Part shown: positions 35,162 to 42,815 of the stretch, in pieces
Numbering within the stretch: the stretch's first letter is position 1
Layout: every line of letters begins with the position of its first letter
Source: Pseudomonas sp. SJZ079
GTDB taxonomy: Bacteria > Pseudomonadota > Gammaproteobacteria > Pseudomonadales > Pseudomonadaceae
Assembly (NCBI RefSeq): GCF_007993865.1
Contig: NZ_VIUH01000019.1
Location: 1-64,000, forward strand
Direction of reading: 5' to 3'
DNA length: 64,000 nucleotides
The notes under the pieces: generated by a model
What the model was told of the DNA's origin: nothing
The model's database searches: none
The model's input: the letters and a program-made list of their open reading frames with translations, nothing else
Made by a program: the position numbers and the translations under genes

Positions 35162-36313
35162 TTAGTGCGCGCCGGCGGTCTTGCTCAGGTCGCTCTCGCT
35201 CCATTCGCTGTACACGCAGGCGTCGGCCGCAGCCCAGCGAACGCGCACCTCGGCGCCGGCTTGCAGCGGCTGCAGGTTGCCGGACAGGGCCTTGACCGTC
35301 AGCGCCGTGCCGCCGGCGGTGACCACGTTGTAGGTCAGGCTTTCGCCGAGGAATACCACTTCGTTGACCGTGGCGCCGATCTCGTTCCAGCCGGCCGCCA
35401 GGGGCTCCTGCAGCGCCTGCTGGCTGGTCAGGGCCTGGGCTTTTTCCGGGCGCACCATCAGCAACAGCTCCTGCGCGGCGTGCAGGCCGGCGGTCGGCCG
35501 CATGGCCAGGGACTGGCTCTCGAACTGCGCGGCGGCGTCACCCTGGGCCTTGACCCTGAGGAAGTTGGAGTTGCCGAGGAAGGCGGCGACGAAGGCGTTC
35601 GGCGGGTTCTGGTAGAGGTCGTAACCGCTGCCCAGGCCGACGATCTTGCCGTGACTGAAGATGGCGATGCGCTGCGACAGGCGCATGGCTTCTTCCTGGT
35701 CGTGGGTCACGTAGACGATGGTGATGCCGAGGCGCCGGTGCAGGTGGCGCAGCTCGTCTTGCAGTTCCTCACGCAGCTTCTTGTCCAGGGCGCCGAGCGG
35801 TTCGTCCATCAGCAGGATGCGTGGCTCGTAGACCAGCGCGCGGGCAATCGCCACGCGCTGCTGCTGGCCACCGGACAGCTGGGCCGGGCGGCGATGGGCG
35901 AAGTCGTTCAGTTGCACCAGCTTGAGCATGGCGTCGACCTGGCGCTCGCGTTCGGCGGTCTGCAGTTTGCGCAGGGTCAGCGGGAAGGCGATGTTGTCGC
36001 GTACCGAGAGGTGCGGGAACAGCGAGTAGCGCTGGAACACCATGCCGATGTCGCGCTTGTGCGGCGGCACCTTGATCAGCGACTTGCCCTCGACCTGGAT
36101 CTCTCCGGACGTGGGCGTCTCGAAGCCGGCGAGCATCGACAGGGTGGTGCTCTTGCCGGAGCCGCTGGAGCCGAGGAAGGTGAGGAATTCGCCCTCCTTG
36201 ATGTCCAGCGAGATGTTGTCGACGGCGGCGAAGTCGCCGTAGTACTTGTTCAGGTTGCGCAGGCTGACCAGGGGTTGATCGGCTTGGGCGGACTCTTTGA
36301 TCACGGCACTCAT
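35162..36313 (-). CDS. Polyamine-type ABC transporter ATPase (PotA-like)
   Basis: The 383-residue ATPase has Walker A GSSGSGKST, signature LSGGQQQRVA, Walker B ILLMDEPLGALD, the H-loop VTHDQEEA, and a C-terminal TOBE-type regulatory domain (about 290-375). It belongs to the PotA/spermidine-putrescine group, which also imports other cationic or quaternary amines. It is the last gene of a four-gene operon (binding protein, two permeases, ATPase) whose promoter region carries a TGGTATTCCA site, placing it in the GntR regulon. It may import the regulon's nitrogenous substrate. Confidence 0.9.
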   Translation of the reverse strand: MSAVIKESAQADQPLVSLRNLNKYYGDFAAVDNISLDIKEGEFLTFLGSSGSGKSTTLSMLAGFETPTSGEIQVEGKSLIKVPPHKRDIGMVFQRYSLFPHLSVRDNIAFPLTLRKLQTAERERQVDAMLKLVQLNDFAHRRPAQLSGGQQQRVAIARALVYEPRILLMDEPLGALDKKLREELQDELRHLHRRLGITIVYVTHDQEEAMRLSQRIAIFSHGKIVGLGSGYDLYQNPPNAFVAAFLGNSNFLRVKAQGDAAAQFESQSLAMRPTAGLHAAQELLLMVRPEKAQALTSQQALQEPLAAGWNEIGATVNEVVFLGESLTYNVVTAGGTALTVKALSGNLQPLQAGAEVRVRWAAADACVYSEWSESDLSKTAGAH

Positions 36314-36330
36314 GTCGTTCTCCTCGGCGC

Positions 36331-37140
36331 TCAGGCGCTGACTTCATTGCGCCGGCGCAGGGCGGCGGCGATCACCATTATTAGGACGGACAGACCGATC
36401 AGCAGCGTCGAGGCGACGGCGATCACCGGGGTCAGGTCCTGGCGTAGGGTGGTCCACATCTTCACCGGCAGGGTCTGCAGGGTTGGGCTGGCCATCATCA
36501 CGCTGAGTACCACCTCGTCCCACGACACCAGGAAGGCGAACAGCGCGCCGGCCACCATGCCCGGGCGGATCGCCGGGAAGGTCACCTTGTACACCGCCTG
36601 CATGCGCGAGGCGCCGCAGATTACCGCGGCATCCTCGATCGACTGATCGAACAGCTTCAGCGAGTTGATGATCGAGATGATGGTGAACGGCAACGCGACT
36701 ATCACGTGGCTGACCACGAAGGAGAACAGCGTGCCGGTGTAGCCCAGCTTGAGAAACAGCGCATAGACCGCCACCGCGATGATCACCAGGGGCACGATCA
36801 TCGGCAGGGTGAACAGGGCGTAGAGCAGCTCGCGCCCGGGAAAGCGCCCGCGCACCAGGGCGAAGGCGGTCGGCAGGCCGAGGGCGACGGCGCACAGGGT
36901 GGTCAGCACGGCAACCTTGAAACTGGTCATGACCGAGGCCATCCACTCTGGGTTGGCGAAGAACTGCTCGTACCATTTCAGGGTCCAGCCCGGCGGCGGG
37001 AACACCAGCCACTGCGAGGAGCCGAACGACAGCAGCACGATGAACAGGATCGGCAGCAGCAGAAACAGGGCGATCAACCCGGTGGTCAGGTAGAGGCCGA
37101 TGCGCAGGCGCGGCCCCATGGCATTGGGTGTCAGCAACAT
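36331..37140 (-). CDS. ABC transporter permease (PotC-like)
   Basis: The 269-residue inner-membrane permease has six helices and the coupling EAA motif DAAVICGASRMQAVYKVTFPAIRPG. It is the second permease of the PotBC pair, six bases after the preceding permease gene and 17 before the ATPase gene. Substrate is the same as for the whole transporter: a polyamine-like or N-containing compound, inferred. Confidence 0.9.
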   Translation of the reverse strand: MLLTPNAMGPRLRIGLYLTTGLIALFLLLPILFIVLLSFGSSQWLVFPPPGWTLKWYEQFFANPEWMASVMTSFKVAVLTTLCAVALGLPTAFALVRGRFPGRELLYALFTLPMIVPLVIIAVAVYALFLKLGYTGTLFSFVVSHVIVALPFTIISIINSLKLFDQSIEDAAVICGASRMQAVYKVTFPAIRPGMVAGALFAFLVSWDEVVLSVMMASPTLQTLPVKMWTTLRQDLTPVIAVASTLLIGLSVLIMVIAAALRRRNEVSA

Positions 37141-37146
37141 GCTCGG

Positions 37147-38061
37147 TTACCTCGCATTGCTGGCGCCGACCGGCGATTCCGGCTGGAGCTTTAGGTAGAA
37201 ATAGAACAGCACCAGGGTGATACCGATCAGCAACGCGGCGGCGGCGCTGGCGATGCCCCAGTTGAGGAAGGACTGCACCTGCTGAATGATGAATTCGGGC
37301 AGCATCATGTTCTGCGCGCCGCCGAGCAGCGCCGGGGTCACGTAGTAGCCGAGCGACATGACGAAGACCATCAGCCCGCCCGAGAACAGGCCGGGGCGGC
37401 ACAGCGGCAGGAACACCCTGAAGAAGTTGCGCCACGGGCTGGCACCGCAGATGGCGCCGGCCTGCAGCACCATCGGATCGATGGCCTGCATGGTCGCCTG
37501 CAGCGGCAGGACGATGAACGGGATCATGATGTAGCTCATGCCGATCACCACGCCGGTGAGGTTGTGCACCATCTCCAGCGGCTGATCGATGATGCCCATC
37601 GCCATCAGGGCCTTGTTGATCACCCCGGAGGCCTGCAGCAGCACCAGCCAGGAGTAAGTGCGCGCCAGCAGGCTGGTCCACATCGACAGCAGCACGATGT
37701 TCAGCAGCCAACGGCCCCAGCCGCGCGGCACCAGGGTGATCGCCCAGGCCAGGGGGAAGCCCAGCAGCAGGCTGATCACAGTGACCAGACCGGCCACCGA
37801 GAAGGTGTTGAGCAGCACGCGGCTGTAGGCCGAGTTGGCGAACAGTTGTTCGTAGTTGCCCAGTCCCAGGCTGGGTTCCAGTACACCGCGCATGAGCAAA
37901 CCGATCAGAGGCGCGAGGAAGAACAGGCCGAGGAACAGCAGCGCCGGCAGCAGGTTGGAAAACCCCCGCCAGCGCTGTGCAGTCGAGCTGCTCGGCATGC
38001 CGGCGGCGCGCGGGGCGGCGCCGGCAACGTGGGTCGATTGACTGGACTGGGCGGTAGTCAT
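37147..38061 (-). CDS. ABC transporter permease (PotB-like)
   Basis: The 304-residue permease has about six helices and an EAA motif QAGAICGASPWRNFFRVFLPLCRPG. The first 35 residues are a polar cytoplasmic tail. The ATG at 38061 was chosen over a longer frame because it begins two bases after the binding-protein stop, giving tight coupling. Confidence 0.9.
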   Translation of the reverse strand: MTTAQSSQSTHVAGAAPRAAGMPSSSTAQRWRGFSNLLPALLFLGLFFLAPLIGLLMRGVLEPSLGLGNYEQLFANSAYSRVLLNTFSVAGLVTVISLLLGFPLAWAITLVPRGWGRWLLNIVLLSMWTSLLARTYSWLVLLQASGVINKALMAMGIIDQPLEMVHNLTGVVIGMSYIMIPFIVLPLQATMQAIDPMVLQAGAICGASPWRNFFRVFLPLCRPGLFSGGLMVFVMSLGYYVTPALLGGAQNMMLPEFIIQQVQSFLNWGIASAAAALLIGITLVLFYFYLKLQPESPVGASNAR

Positions 38062-38062
38062 G

Positions 38063-39088
38063 TTATTTGACCAGCCACTCGTTCCACTGCGCGGAGATGG
38101 CTTCGCCATGCTTGGCCCAGTAGGCGTAGTCGAGGTTGACCTGATCCTTGACGTGGGCGGTCGGCAGGCTTGGCGCCAGGTCGGCATTCAGCTGCTCGAC
38201 GCTGTTGACGTTGACCGGCGCATAGGCGGTGAGGTTGGCGAAGTCGGCCTGGCCCTTGGCGCTGCTGGCGTTGGCCAGGAACTTCATGGCGGCGTCCTTG
38301 TTCTTCGCACCCTTGGGGATGACCAGGAAGTCGGCCATGACCAGGTTCTGCTTCCAGCTCACGCCGACCGGCGCGCCGTCCTGCTGCAGGGCATAGACGC
38401 GGCCGTTCCAGAACTGGCCGAGGCTGACTTCACCGGAGGCCAGCAGTTGCTGCGACTGCGCGCCGCCGCCCCACCAGACGATGTCCTGCTTGATGCTGTC
38501 GAGCTTCTTGAAGGCGCGCTCCAGGTCCAGCGGGTAGAGCTGGTCGGCCGCTACGCCGTCGGCGAGCAGCGCCAGTTCCAGTACGCCTGGGCTGGCCCAC
38601 TTGTACAGCGCGCGTTTGCCGGGGTAGGTGGCGGTGTCGAACAGCGCGGTCCAGTCCTGCGGGGCGTTGCCGCCGACCTTGCCCTGGTTGTAGCCGAGCA
38701 CGAAGGAGAAGTAGAAGGAGCCGACGCCGTGGTCGGAGACGAAGCGCGGGTCGATCGTCTCACGCTTAATCACGCCGAAGTCCAGTGGTTCGAGCAGGCC
38801 TTCGCTGGCGGCGCGCAGGGCGAAGTCGGCTTCGACGTCGACCACATCCCACTGCACGTTGCCGCTTTCGACCATGGCCTTGAGCTTGCCGTAGTCGGTC
38901 GGGCCGTCCTGTACCACGTGGATGCCGCTGGCCTCGGTGAAGGGTTCGGCCCAGGCCTGCTTCTGCGCATCCTGGGTGCTGCCACCCCAGCTGACGAAGT
39001 TCAGGCTGTCGGCGGCGACAGCAGTGCTGGCGCTGGCCACCAGGGCCAGGGCGGCGAGGGTGGCGGTGACGGGGTTTCTCTGCAACAT
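38063..39088 (-). CDS. Polyamine-type ABC transporter substrate-binding protein (PotD-like)
   Basis: The 341-residue periplasmic protein has a signal peptide cleaved around AVA-AD (residue 26) and the PotD-type motif LNFVSWGGSTQDAQKQAWAEPFTEASGI. Later hallmarks are YGKLKAMVESGNVQWDVVDVE and VLGYNQGKV. It heads the ABC operon. The promoter region contains a degenerate operator (39222-39231), so expression likely follows the same inducer as the LLM monooxygenase. Confidence 0.88.
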   Translation of the reverse strand: MLQRNPVTATLAALALVASASTAVAADSLNFVSWGGSTQDAQKQAWAEPFTEASGIHVVQDGPTDYGKLKAMVESGNVQWDVVDVEADFALRAASEGLLEPLDFGVIKRETIDPRFVSDHGVGSFYFSFVLGYNQGKVGGNAPQDWTALFDTATYPGKRALYKWASPGVLELALLADGVAADQLYPLDLERAFKKLDSIKQDIVWWGGGAQSQQLLASGEVSLGQFWNGRVYALQQDGAPVGVSWKQNLVMADFLVIPKGAKNKDAAMKFLANASSAKGQADFANLTAYAPVNVNSVEQLNADLAPSLPTAHVKDQVNLDYAYWAKHGEAISAQWNEWLVK

Positions 39089-39452
39089 GCTGTATTCCTC
39101 GATTTTGTAGTTGTTGTCGAGCCGCTATGCATGAAAGTAAAGCTGGGTTTGCTGTGGCTCGAGGTCTGCCAACGTGCCTAGATCGTCCACTGGAATGGTC
39201 GGCCTATGGAATATCATATTATGGTATTCCAAGATATCTGCAAGCCTTGCGTGACTGCTGAGTCGTGACGAGGGGATTGAGGCGACTGATGGTCGTGGGC
39301 GGTTCGCCACGCGAGTGGTGCATGCGCTGGCTTGAGCCTGGGGCTCTGACTGCGGTTGGGGTTGCGGCTGAGATGGCGGAGCGGGGCGTACGGGGAGGCT
39401 GTTGCGCTTGGCTTGCAGGCGCGGGAGGGTTGAGCCCTCCCGGCGTTTGGGG
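39089..39452. other. Intergenic region between ABC operon and riboflavin gene
   Basis: No gene is seen. It holds operator site 3 (39222-39231) and a GC-rich hairpin at 39422-39442 (CGGGAGGG / CCCTCCCG, 5-nt loop) just past the stop of the riboflavin gene. That hairpin may end its transcript, though no T-tract follows. Confidence 0.5.
39222..39231. promoter_or_regulatory. Putative GntR-regulon operator, site 3
   Basis: TGGTATTCCA; read on the minus strand it is TGGAATACCA followed by TAATAT. One base differs from the consensus. It lies about 134 bp upstream of the binding-protein gene, and its orientation is opposite to the other five sites. Confidence 0.55.
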
Positions 39453-40562
39453 TTATTCGCCGAAGGTCAGGGTCTCCACCACTTCCAGGTCATAGCCGGT
39501 CAGCCCGGCGTATTTCAGCGGGGCACCGAGGTGGCGCAGCTTGCCGACGCCTAGATCCTTGAGGATCTGCGCGCCGGTGCCGACTTCGGAGTAGATGCGC
39601 GACTGCGAGCGGTTGAACTGCTGGCGCGGCTGGGTCAGTTGCGGCACGCGTTCCAGCAGGGCCTGGGACGACTCGTTGTTGGCCAGCACCACGACCACGC
39701 CGCGACCTGCTTCGGCGACCTTCTGCAGCGCCGCCCACAGCGTCCAGTTCTGCGGGCCGGTGTACTCGGCGCCGACCAGGTCGCGTAGCGGGTCGATCAC
39801 GTGCACGCGCACCAGGGTCGGCTCGTCGCGCTTGATCTCGCCCATCACCATGGCCATGTGCACGCCGCCTTCGATGCGATCCTCGTAGGTGATCAGGCGG
39901 AAGTCGCCGTGCACCGTCGGCAGTTCGCGCTCGCCGATGCGGGTCACCGTATGCTCGGTGCTCAGGCGATAGTGGATCAGGTCGGCGATGGTGCCGATCT
40001 TGATCCCATGCTGGGCGGCGAACTTCTCCAGGTCGGGGCGGCGGGCCATGCTGCCGTCCTCGTTCATCACCTCGACTATCACCGCCGCCGGGCTGTAGCC
40101 GGCCAGGCGCGCCAGGTCGCAACCGGCTTCGGTGTGCCCGGCGCGGTTGAGTACGCCGCCGTCGCGGGCGCGCAGGGGGAAGATATGCCCCGGCTGCACC
40201 AGGTCTTCGGCCTTGGCGTCTGCTGCCACGGCGGCCAGCACGGTGCGCGCGCGGTCGGCGGCGGAGATGCCGGTGGTCACGCCAGTGGCGGCCTCGATGG
40301 AAATGGTGAAGGCGGTGGAGAAGGCGCTGCCGTTGCTCGGCACCATCTGTTCCAGGCCGAGGCGCTGGCAGTGCTGGTCGGTCAGGGTCAGGCAGATCAG
40401 GCCGCGTGCCTCGCGTGCCATGAAGTTGATCGCGGCCGGGGTGCAGGCTTCTGCGGCCAGCAGCAGGTCGCCTTCGTTTTCGCGGTCTTCGTCGTCGACC
40501 AGGAGGACCATCTTGCCCTGGCGGAAGTCTTCGATGATTTCTTCGATACTGTTGAATGGCAT
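39453..40562 (-). CDS. ribB: 3,4-dihydroxy-2-butanone 4-phosphate synthase with degenerate GTP cyclohydrolase II domain
   Basis: The 369-residue protein has an N-terminal RibB domain (about 1-205) with the metal-binding DDEDRENEGDL, SAADRARTVLAA and RAGHTEAGCDLARLAG, so it should convert ribulose 5-phosphate to the riboflavin precursor DHBP. The C-terminal half (about 206-369) is RibA-like (VHGDFRLITYEDRIEGGVHMA, SRIYSEVGTGAQILKDLGV) but lacks the zinc-binding cysteines of true GTP cyclohydrolase II, having HVIDPLRDLVGAEY where the CLTGD...CDCG block should be. This layout is common in pseudomonads. A perfect operator stands 50 bp upstream, tying riboflavin supply to a flavin-dependent pathway. 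Confidence 0.9.
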   Translation of the reverse strand: MPFNSIEEIIEDFRQGKMVLLVDDEDRENEGDLLLAAEACTPAAINFMAREARGLICLTLTDQHCQRLGLEQMVPSNGSAFSTAFTISIEAATGVTTGISAADRARTVLAAVAADAKAEDLVQPGHIFPLRARDGGVLNRAGHTEAGCDLARLAGYSPAAVIVEVMNEDGSMARRPDLEKFAAQHGIKIGTIADLIHYRLSTEHTVTRIGERELPTVHGDFRLITYEDRIEGGVHMAMVMGEIKRDEPTLVRVHVIDPLRDLVGAEYTGPQNWTLWAALQKVAEAGRGVVVVLANNESSQALLERVPQLTQPRQQFNRSQSRIYSEVGTGAQILKDLGVGKLRHLGAPLKYAGLTGYDLEVVETLTFGE

Positions 40563-40612
40563 GCCAGTGCTCTCACGGTTTGCGATGGGTGACGGTGGTT
40601 TGGCAGATTTTA

Positions 40613-40622
40613 TGGTATACCA
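40613..40622. promoter_or_regulatory. Putative GntR-regulon operator, site 4
   Basis: TGGTATACCA in the longer palindrome TATGGTATACCATA, followed by ATACGTAATATT. It is between the divergent riboflavin and DUF1330 genes and can serve both. Confidence 0.75.
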
Positions 40623-40656
40623 TAATACGTAATATTGACGAGTAACGGAGAGGGCG

Positions 40657-40950
40657 ATGAAGGCTTATTGGATTGCACATGTCGAGGTGACTGACCCCGA
40701 GCAGTACGGCGAATACACCCGGCGGGCGCCAGCGGCGTTCGCCAAGTATGGCGGCACCTTCCTCGCCCGTGGCGGTCGCGCGCAGGCCATGGAAGGCCGT
40801 GCTACGCCGCCGCGCAACGTGGTGATCGAGTTCGACTCCTACGAGCAGGCGCAGGCCTGTTACAACTCGGCGGAGTACCAGGACGCCTGCGGCCATCGGC
40901 AGGGCGCGGCTATTGCCGAAGTGATCATAGTCGAGGGCTGCGCGCCCTGA
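40657..40950 (+). CDS. DUF1330 family protein
   Basis: The 97-residue dimeric alpha-beta (ferredoxin-like) protein has the DUF1330 hallmarks: AYWIAHVEVTDPEQYGEY, YGGTFLARGGRAQAMEG and NVVIEFDSYEQAQACYNSAEYQ. The family is often near catabolic genes but has no settled function; a degradative monooxygenase-like or lyase role is possible. The start is 35 bp after operator site 4, with a GGAGAGG ribosome-binding site. It is monocistronic and divergent from the riboflavin gene. Confidence 0.88.
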   Translation: MKAYWIAHVEVTDPEQYGEYTRRAPAAFAKYGGTFLARGGRAQAMEGRATPPRNVVIEFDSYEQAQACYNSAEYQDACGHRQGAAIAEVIIVEGCAP

Positions 40951-40985
40951 GCCTGCAACTGAGTTGAAGGCCGGGCGGCACAGGT

Positions 40986-41549
40986 TCAGCGGATGAAATG
41001 CACCTTGCCGGTGTCGTCATTGCCGATATAGATGCCGTAGACCCCGGCCTGGCGCTCCTCGATATAGCGTTCGAGAATCTGCCGGATAGCCGGGTAATAG
41101 ATGCTCTCCCAGGGAATTTCTTCCGGCGCGAAGAAGCGGTAGTCGAGGGTTTCCGCGCCGAACTGGCCGGTCACTTCGAGCGCCACCGCGCGGAAGATGA
41201 TGTACACCTCGCTGATCCTCGGCACGCTGAAGATCGAATAGGGCGAGACGATATCGGCGCGCACCCCGGTTTCCTCCCACACCTCGCGCAAGGCCGCCTG
41301 TTCGGTGGTTTCGCCGCTCTCCATGAAGCCGGCCGGCAGGGTCCAGGTGCCGGGGCGCGGCTCGAGGGCGCGCTGGCACAGCAGGTACTTGCCGTCCTGC
41401 TCGATGATGCAGCCGGCAATGATCTTCGGGTTTTCGTAGTGAATGTAGTCGCAGCCCGCGCAAACCAGGCGCTGGTGGGTGTCGCCGGCCGGCACCTGGC
41501 GGCTCAGGCGGTCGGCGCCGCAGTTGGGGCAGAAGCGCGGGCTGGGCAT
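40986..41549 (-). CDS. Nudix hydrolase with N-terminal zinc ribbon
   Basis: The 187-residue protein has a four-cysteine zinc ribbon (CPNC at 7-10, CAGC at 30-33) and a Nudix domain with a perfect box GFMESGETTEQAALREVWEETGV (G5xEx7REVxEExGV). Zinc-ribbon Nudix enzymes of this type hydrolyse dinucleotides such as ADP-ribose, NADH or FAD. It lies four bases after the GntR gene, so it shares the regulator's transcript. In a flavin-dependent regulon an FAD-to-FMN role is an attractive inference, but the sequence does not prove it. Confidence 0.85.
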   Translation of the reverse strand: MPSPRFCPNCGADRLSRQVPAGDTHQRLVCAGCDYIHYENPKIIAGCIIEQDGKYLLCQRALEPRPGTWTLPAGFMESGETTEQAALREVWEETGVRADIVSPYSIFSVPRISEVYIIFRAVALEVTGQFGAETLDYRFFAPEEIPWESIYYPAIRQILERYIEERQAGVYGIYIGNDDTGKVHFIR

Positions 41550-41553
41550 GGCG

Positions 41554-42306
41554 TCAGCGTCCTATGCGGGGCTCTTTGAGGGCGATCGGCGTGGCGATCT
41601 CGCGCACCGTGCCGGTCTCGTCCTGCTTGGACTTGAGGTAGTCCAGGGCCACCTTGGCCGCGGCGCGCACGTGGTCGACCGAGGCCTGGTGCGCGGCGAG
41701 CGGGTCGCCGCTCTTGATCGCCTCGACGATGCGCTCCATTTCCTGGTTGCTGTTGCCACGGCGGTTGGCCTGCGACACCGAGGTGGCGCGCAGGTAGCTG
41801 ATGCGCGCCTGCAACTGGCGCAGCTGGGTGGCGGCGATGTGGTTGCCGGAACCTTCCAGCAGCACATTGTAGAAACCCTGCACCGAGTCGAGCACCTGTT
41901 GCAGCTCGCCTTCTTCGAGGACCTTGCGGTTTTCCTCGAGGGCGCGTTCCAGGGCGCGGATGTCCTTGGCCTTGGCGTTGAGGGTGAACAGTTGCACGAT
42001 CAGGCCTTCGAGCACACAGCGCAGCTCGTAGATATCGCAGGCGTCTGCCAGGGTGATGATGGCCACTCGCGGGCCTCTGGCATCGGCGAACTCGACCAGC
42101 CCCTCGGACTCCAGGTGGCGCAGGGCCTCGCGTACCGAGGTGCGGCTGACGCCGAGACGATCACAGAGGTCGCGCTCCACCAGGCGATCGCCGGGCAGCA
42201 GTTGGAAGTTCATGATGGCGCTGCGCAGTTTATCCAGCACGATTTCGCGCAGGGTAATGGGGTTGCGATTGACCTTGAAGCTGTCGTCGAGAGGCAAGCG
42301 TTTCAT
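41554..42306 (-). CDS. GntR-family (FCD) transcriptional regulator
   Basis: The 250-residue regulator has an N-terminal winged helix (LREIVLDKLRSAIMNFQLLPGDRLVERDLCDRLGVSRTSVREALRHLESEGLVE, about 18-75) and a C-terminal all-alpha FCD ligand-binding domain (about 90-230, DIYELRCVLEGLIVQLF). FCD regulators are usually repressors released by an acid or other pathway metabolite. It is the only regulator within the 24-48 kb cluster and the best candidate to bind the six TGGTATACCA-type sites. No such site precedes its own gene, so it may be constitutive. Confidence 0.9.
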   Translation of the reverse strand: MKRLPLDDSFKVNRNPITLREIVLDKLRSAIMNFQLLPGDRLVERDLCDRLGVSRTSVREALRHLESEGLVEFADARGPRVAIITLADACDIYELRCVLEGLIVQLFTLNAKAKDIRALERALEENRKVLEEGELQQVLDSVQGFYNVLLEGSGNHIAATQLRQLQARISYLRATSVSQANRRGNSNQEMERIVEAIKSGDPLAAHQASVDHVRAAAKVALDYLKSKQDETGTVREIATPIALKEPRIGR

Positions 42307-42342
42307 GGGGTCCGCTCTGGTTGGGCTGTCCGAAGAAAAAGC

Positions 42343-42377
42343 AAAAAAGCACCCCGATCAACGGACCAAGGGTGCTT
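42343..42377 (-). terminator. Intrinsic terminator of the catabolic operon
   Basis: An 8-bp stem (AAGCACCC / GGGTGCTT) is followed on the minus strand by TTTTTTG. It lies about 21 bp past the stop of the carboxymuconolactone-decarboxylase-like gene and separates it from gntR. Confidence 0.85.
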
Positions 42378-42397
42378 AGCTCACTTTGCGCCGCCCG

Positions 42398-42790
42398 CTA
42401 TTGAGGTTGGCCTTCGGCATCGGCTTCCGCGAAGGCTTCGCGGGCGATGCGAAAACTGTCCACGGCCGCAGGCACGCCACAGTAAATACCGACCTGAAGC
42501 AGGATCTCGCGTATCTGCTCACGGCTGAGGCCGTTGCGCAAGGCTCCACGAATATGCAGCTTCAGTTCATGCGGCCGGTTAAGTGCCGAAATCATCGCCA
42601 AGTTTATCATGCTGCGTTCCGCCAGCGACAAACCCTCCCGGCCCCAGACATGGCCCCAGCAGTACTCGGTGACCAGCTCCTGCAGCGGGCGGTTGAAGTC
42701 GTCGGCATTCTCGATCGACTTGTTGACGTAGGCCTCGCCCAGCACCTGGGTGCGGATCGCCAGGCCTTTCTCGTACTTGTCGTTGCTCAT
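42398..42790 (-). CDS. Carboxymuconolactone decarboxylase-family protein
   Basis: The 130-residue protein is of the AhpD/CMD fold, PcaC-like form: KGLAIRTQVLGEAYVNKSIENADDFNRPLQELVTEYCWGHVW, then LSLAERSMINLAMISALNRPHELKLHIRGALRNGLSREQIREILLQVGIYCG. It has no CxxC redox pair, so a decarboxylase or lactone-related role is more likely than peroxide reduction. It is the last gene of the minus-strand catabolic operon (47794 to 42398). It could remove CO2 from a ring-cleavage product; this is an inference from family and context. Confidence 0.88.
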   Translation of the reverse strand: MSNDKYEKGLAIRTQVLGEAYVNKSIENADDFNRPLQELVTEYCWGHVWGREGLSLAERSMINLAMISALNRPHELKLHIRGALRNGLSREQIREILLQVGIYCGVPAAVDSFRIAREAFAEADAEGQPQ

Positions 42791-42815
42791 GCTGCTCTCC
42801 TTCGATACGGGCCTG

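Noticed and set aside
34814..36646. 610-codon plus-strand open frame
   Set aside because: It is antisense to the PotA-like ATPase and runs through the intergenic terminator; repetitive Gly/Val/Leu/Gln-rich composition, no domains.
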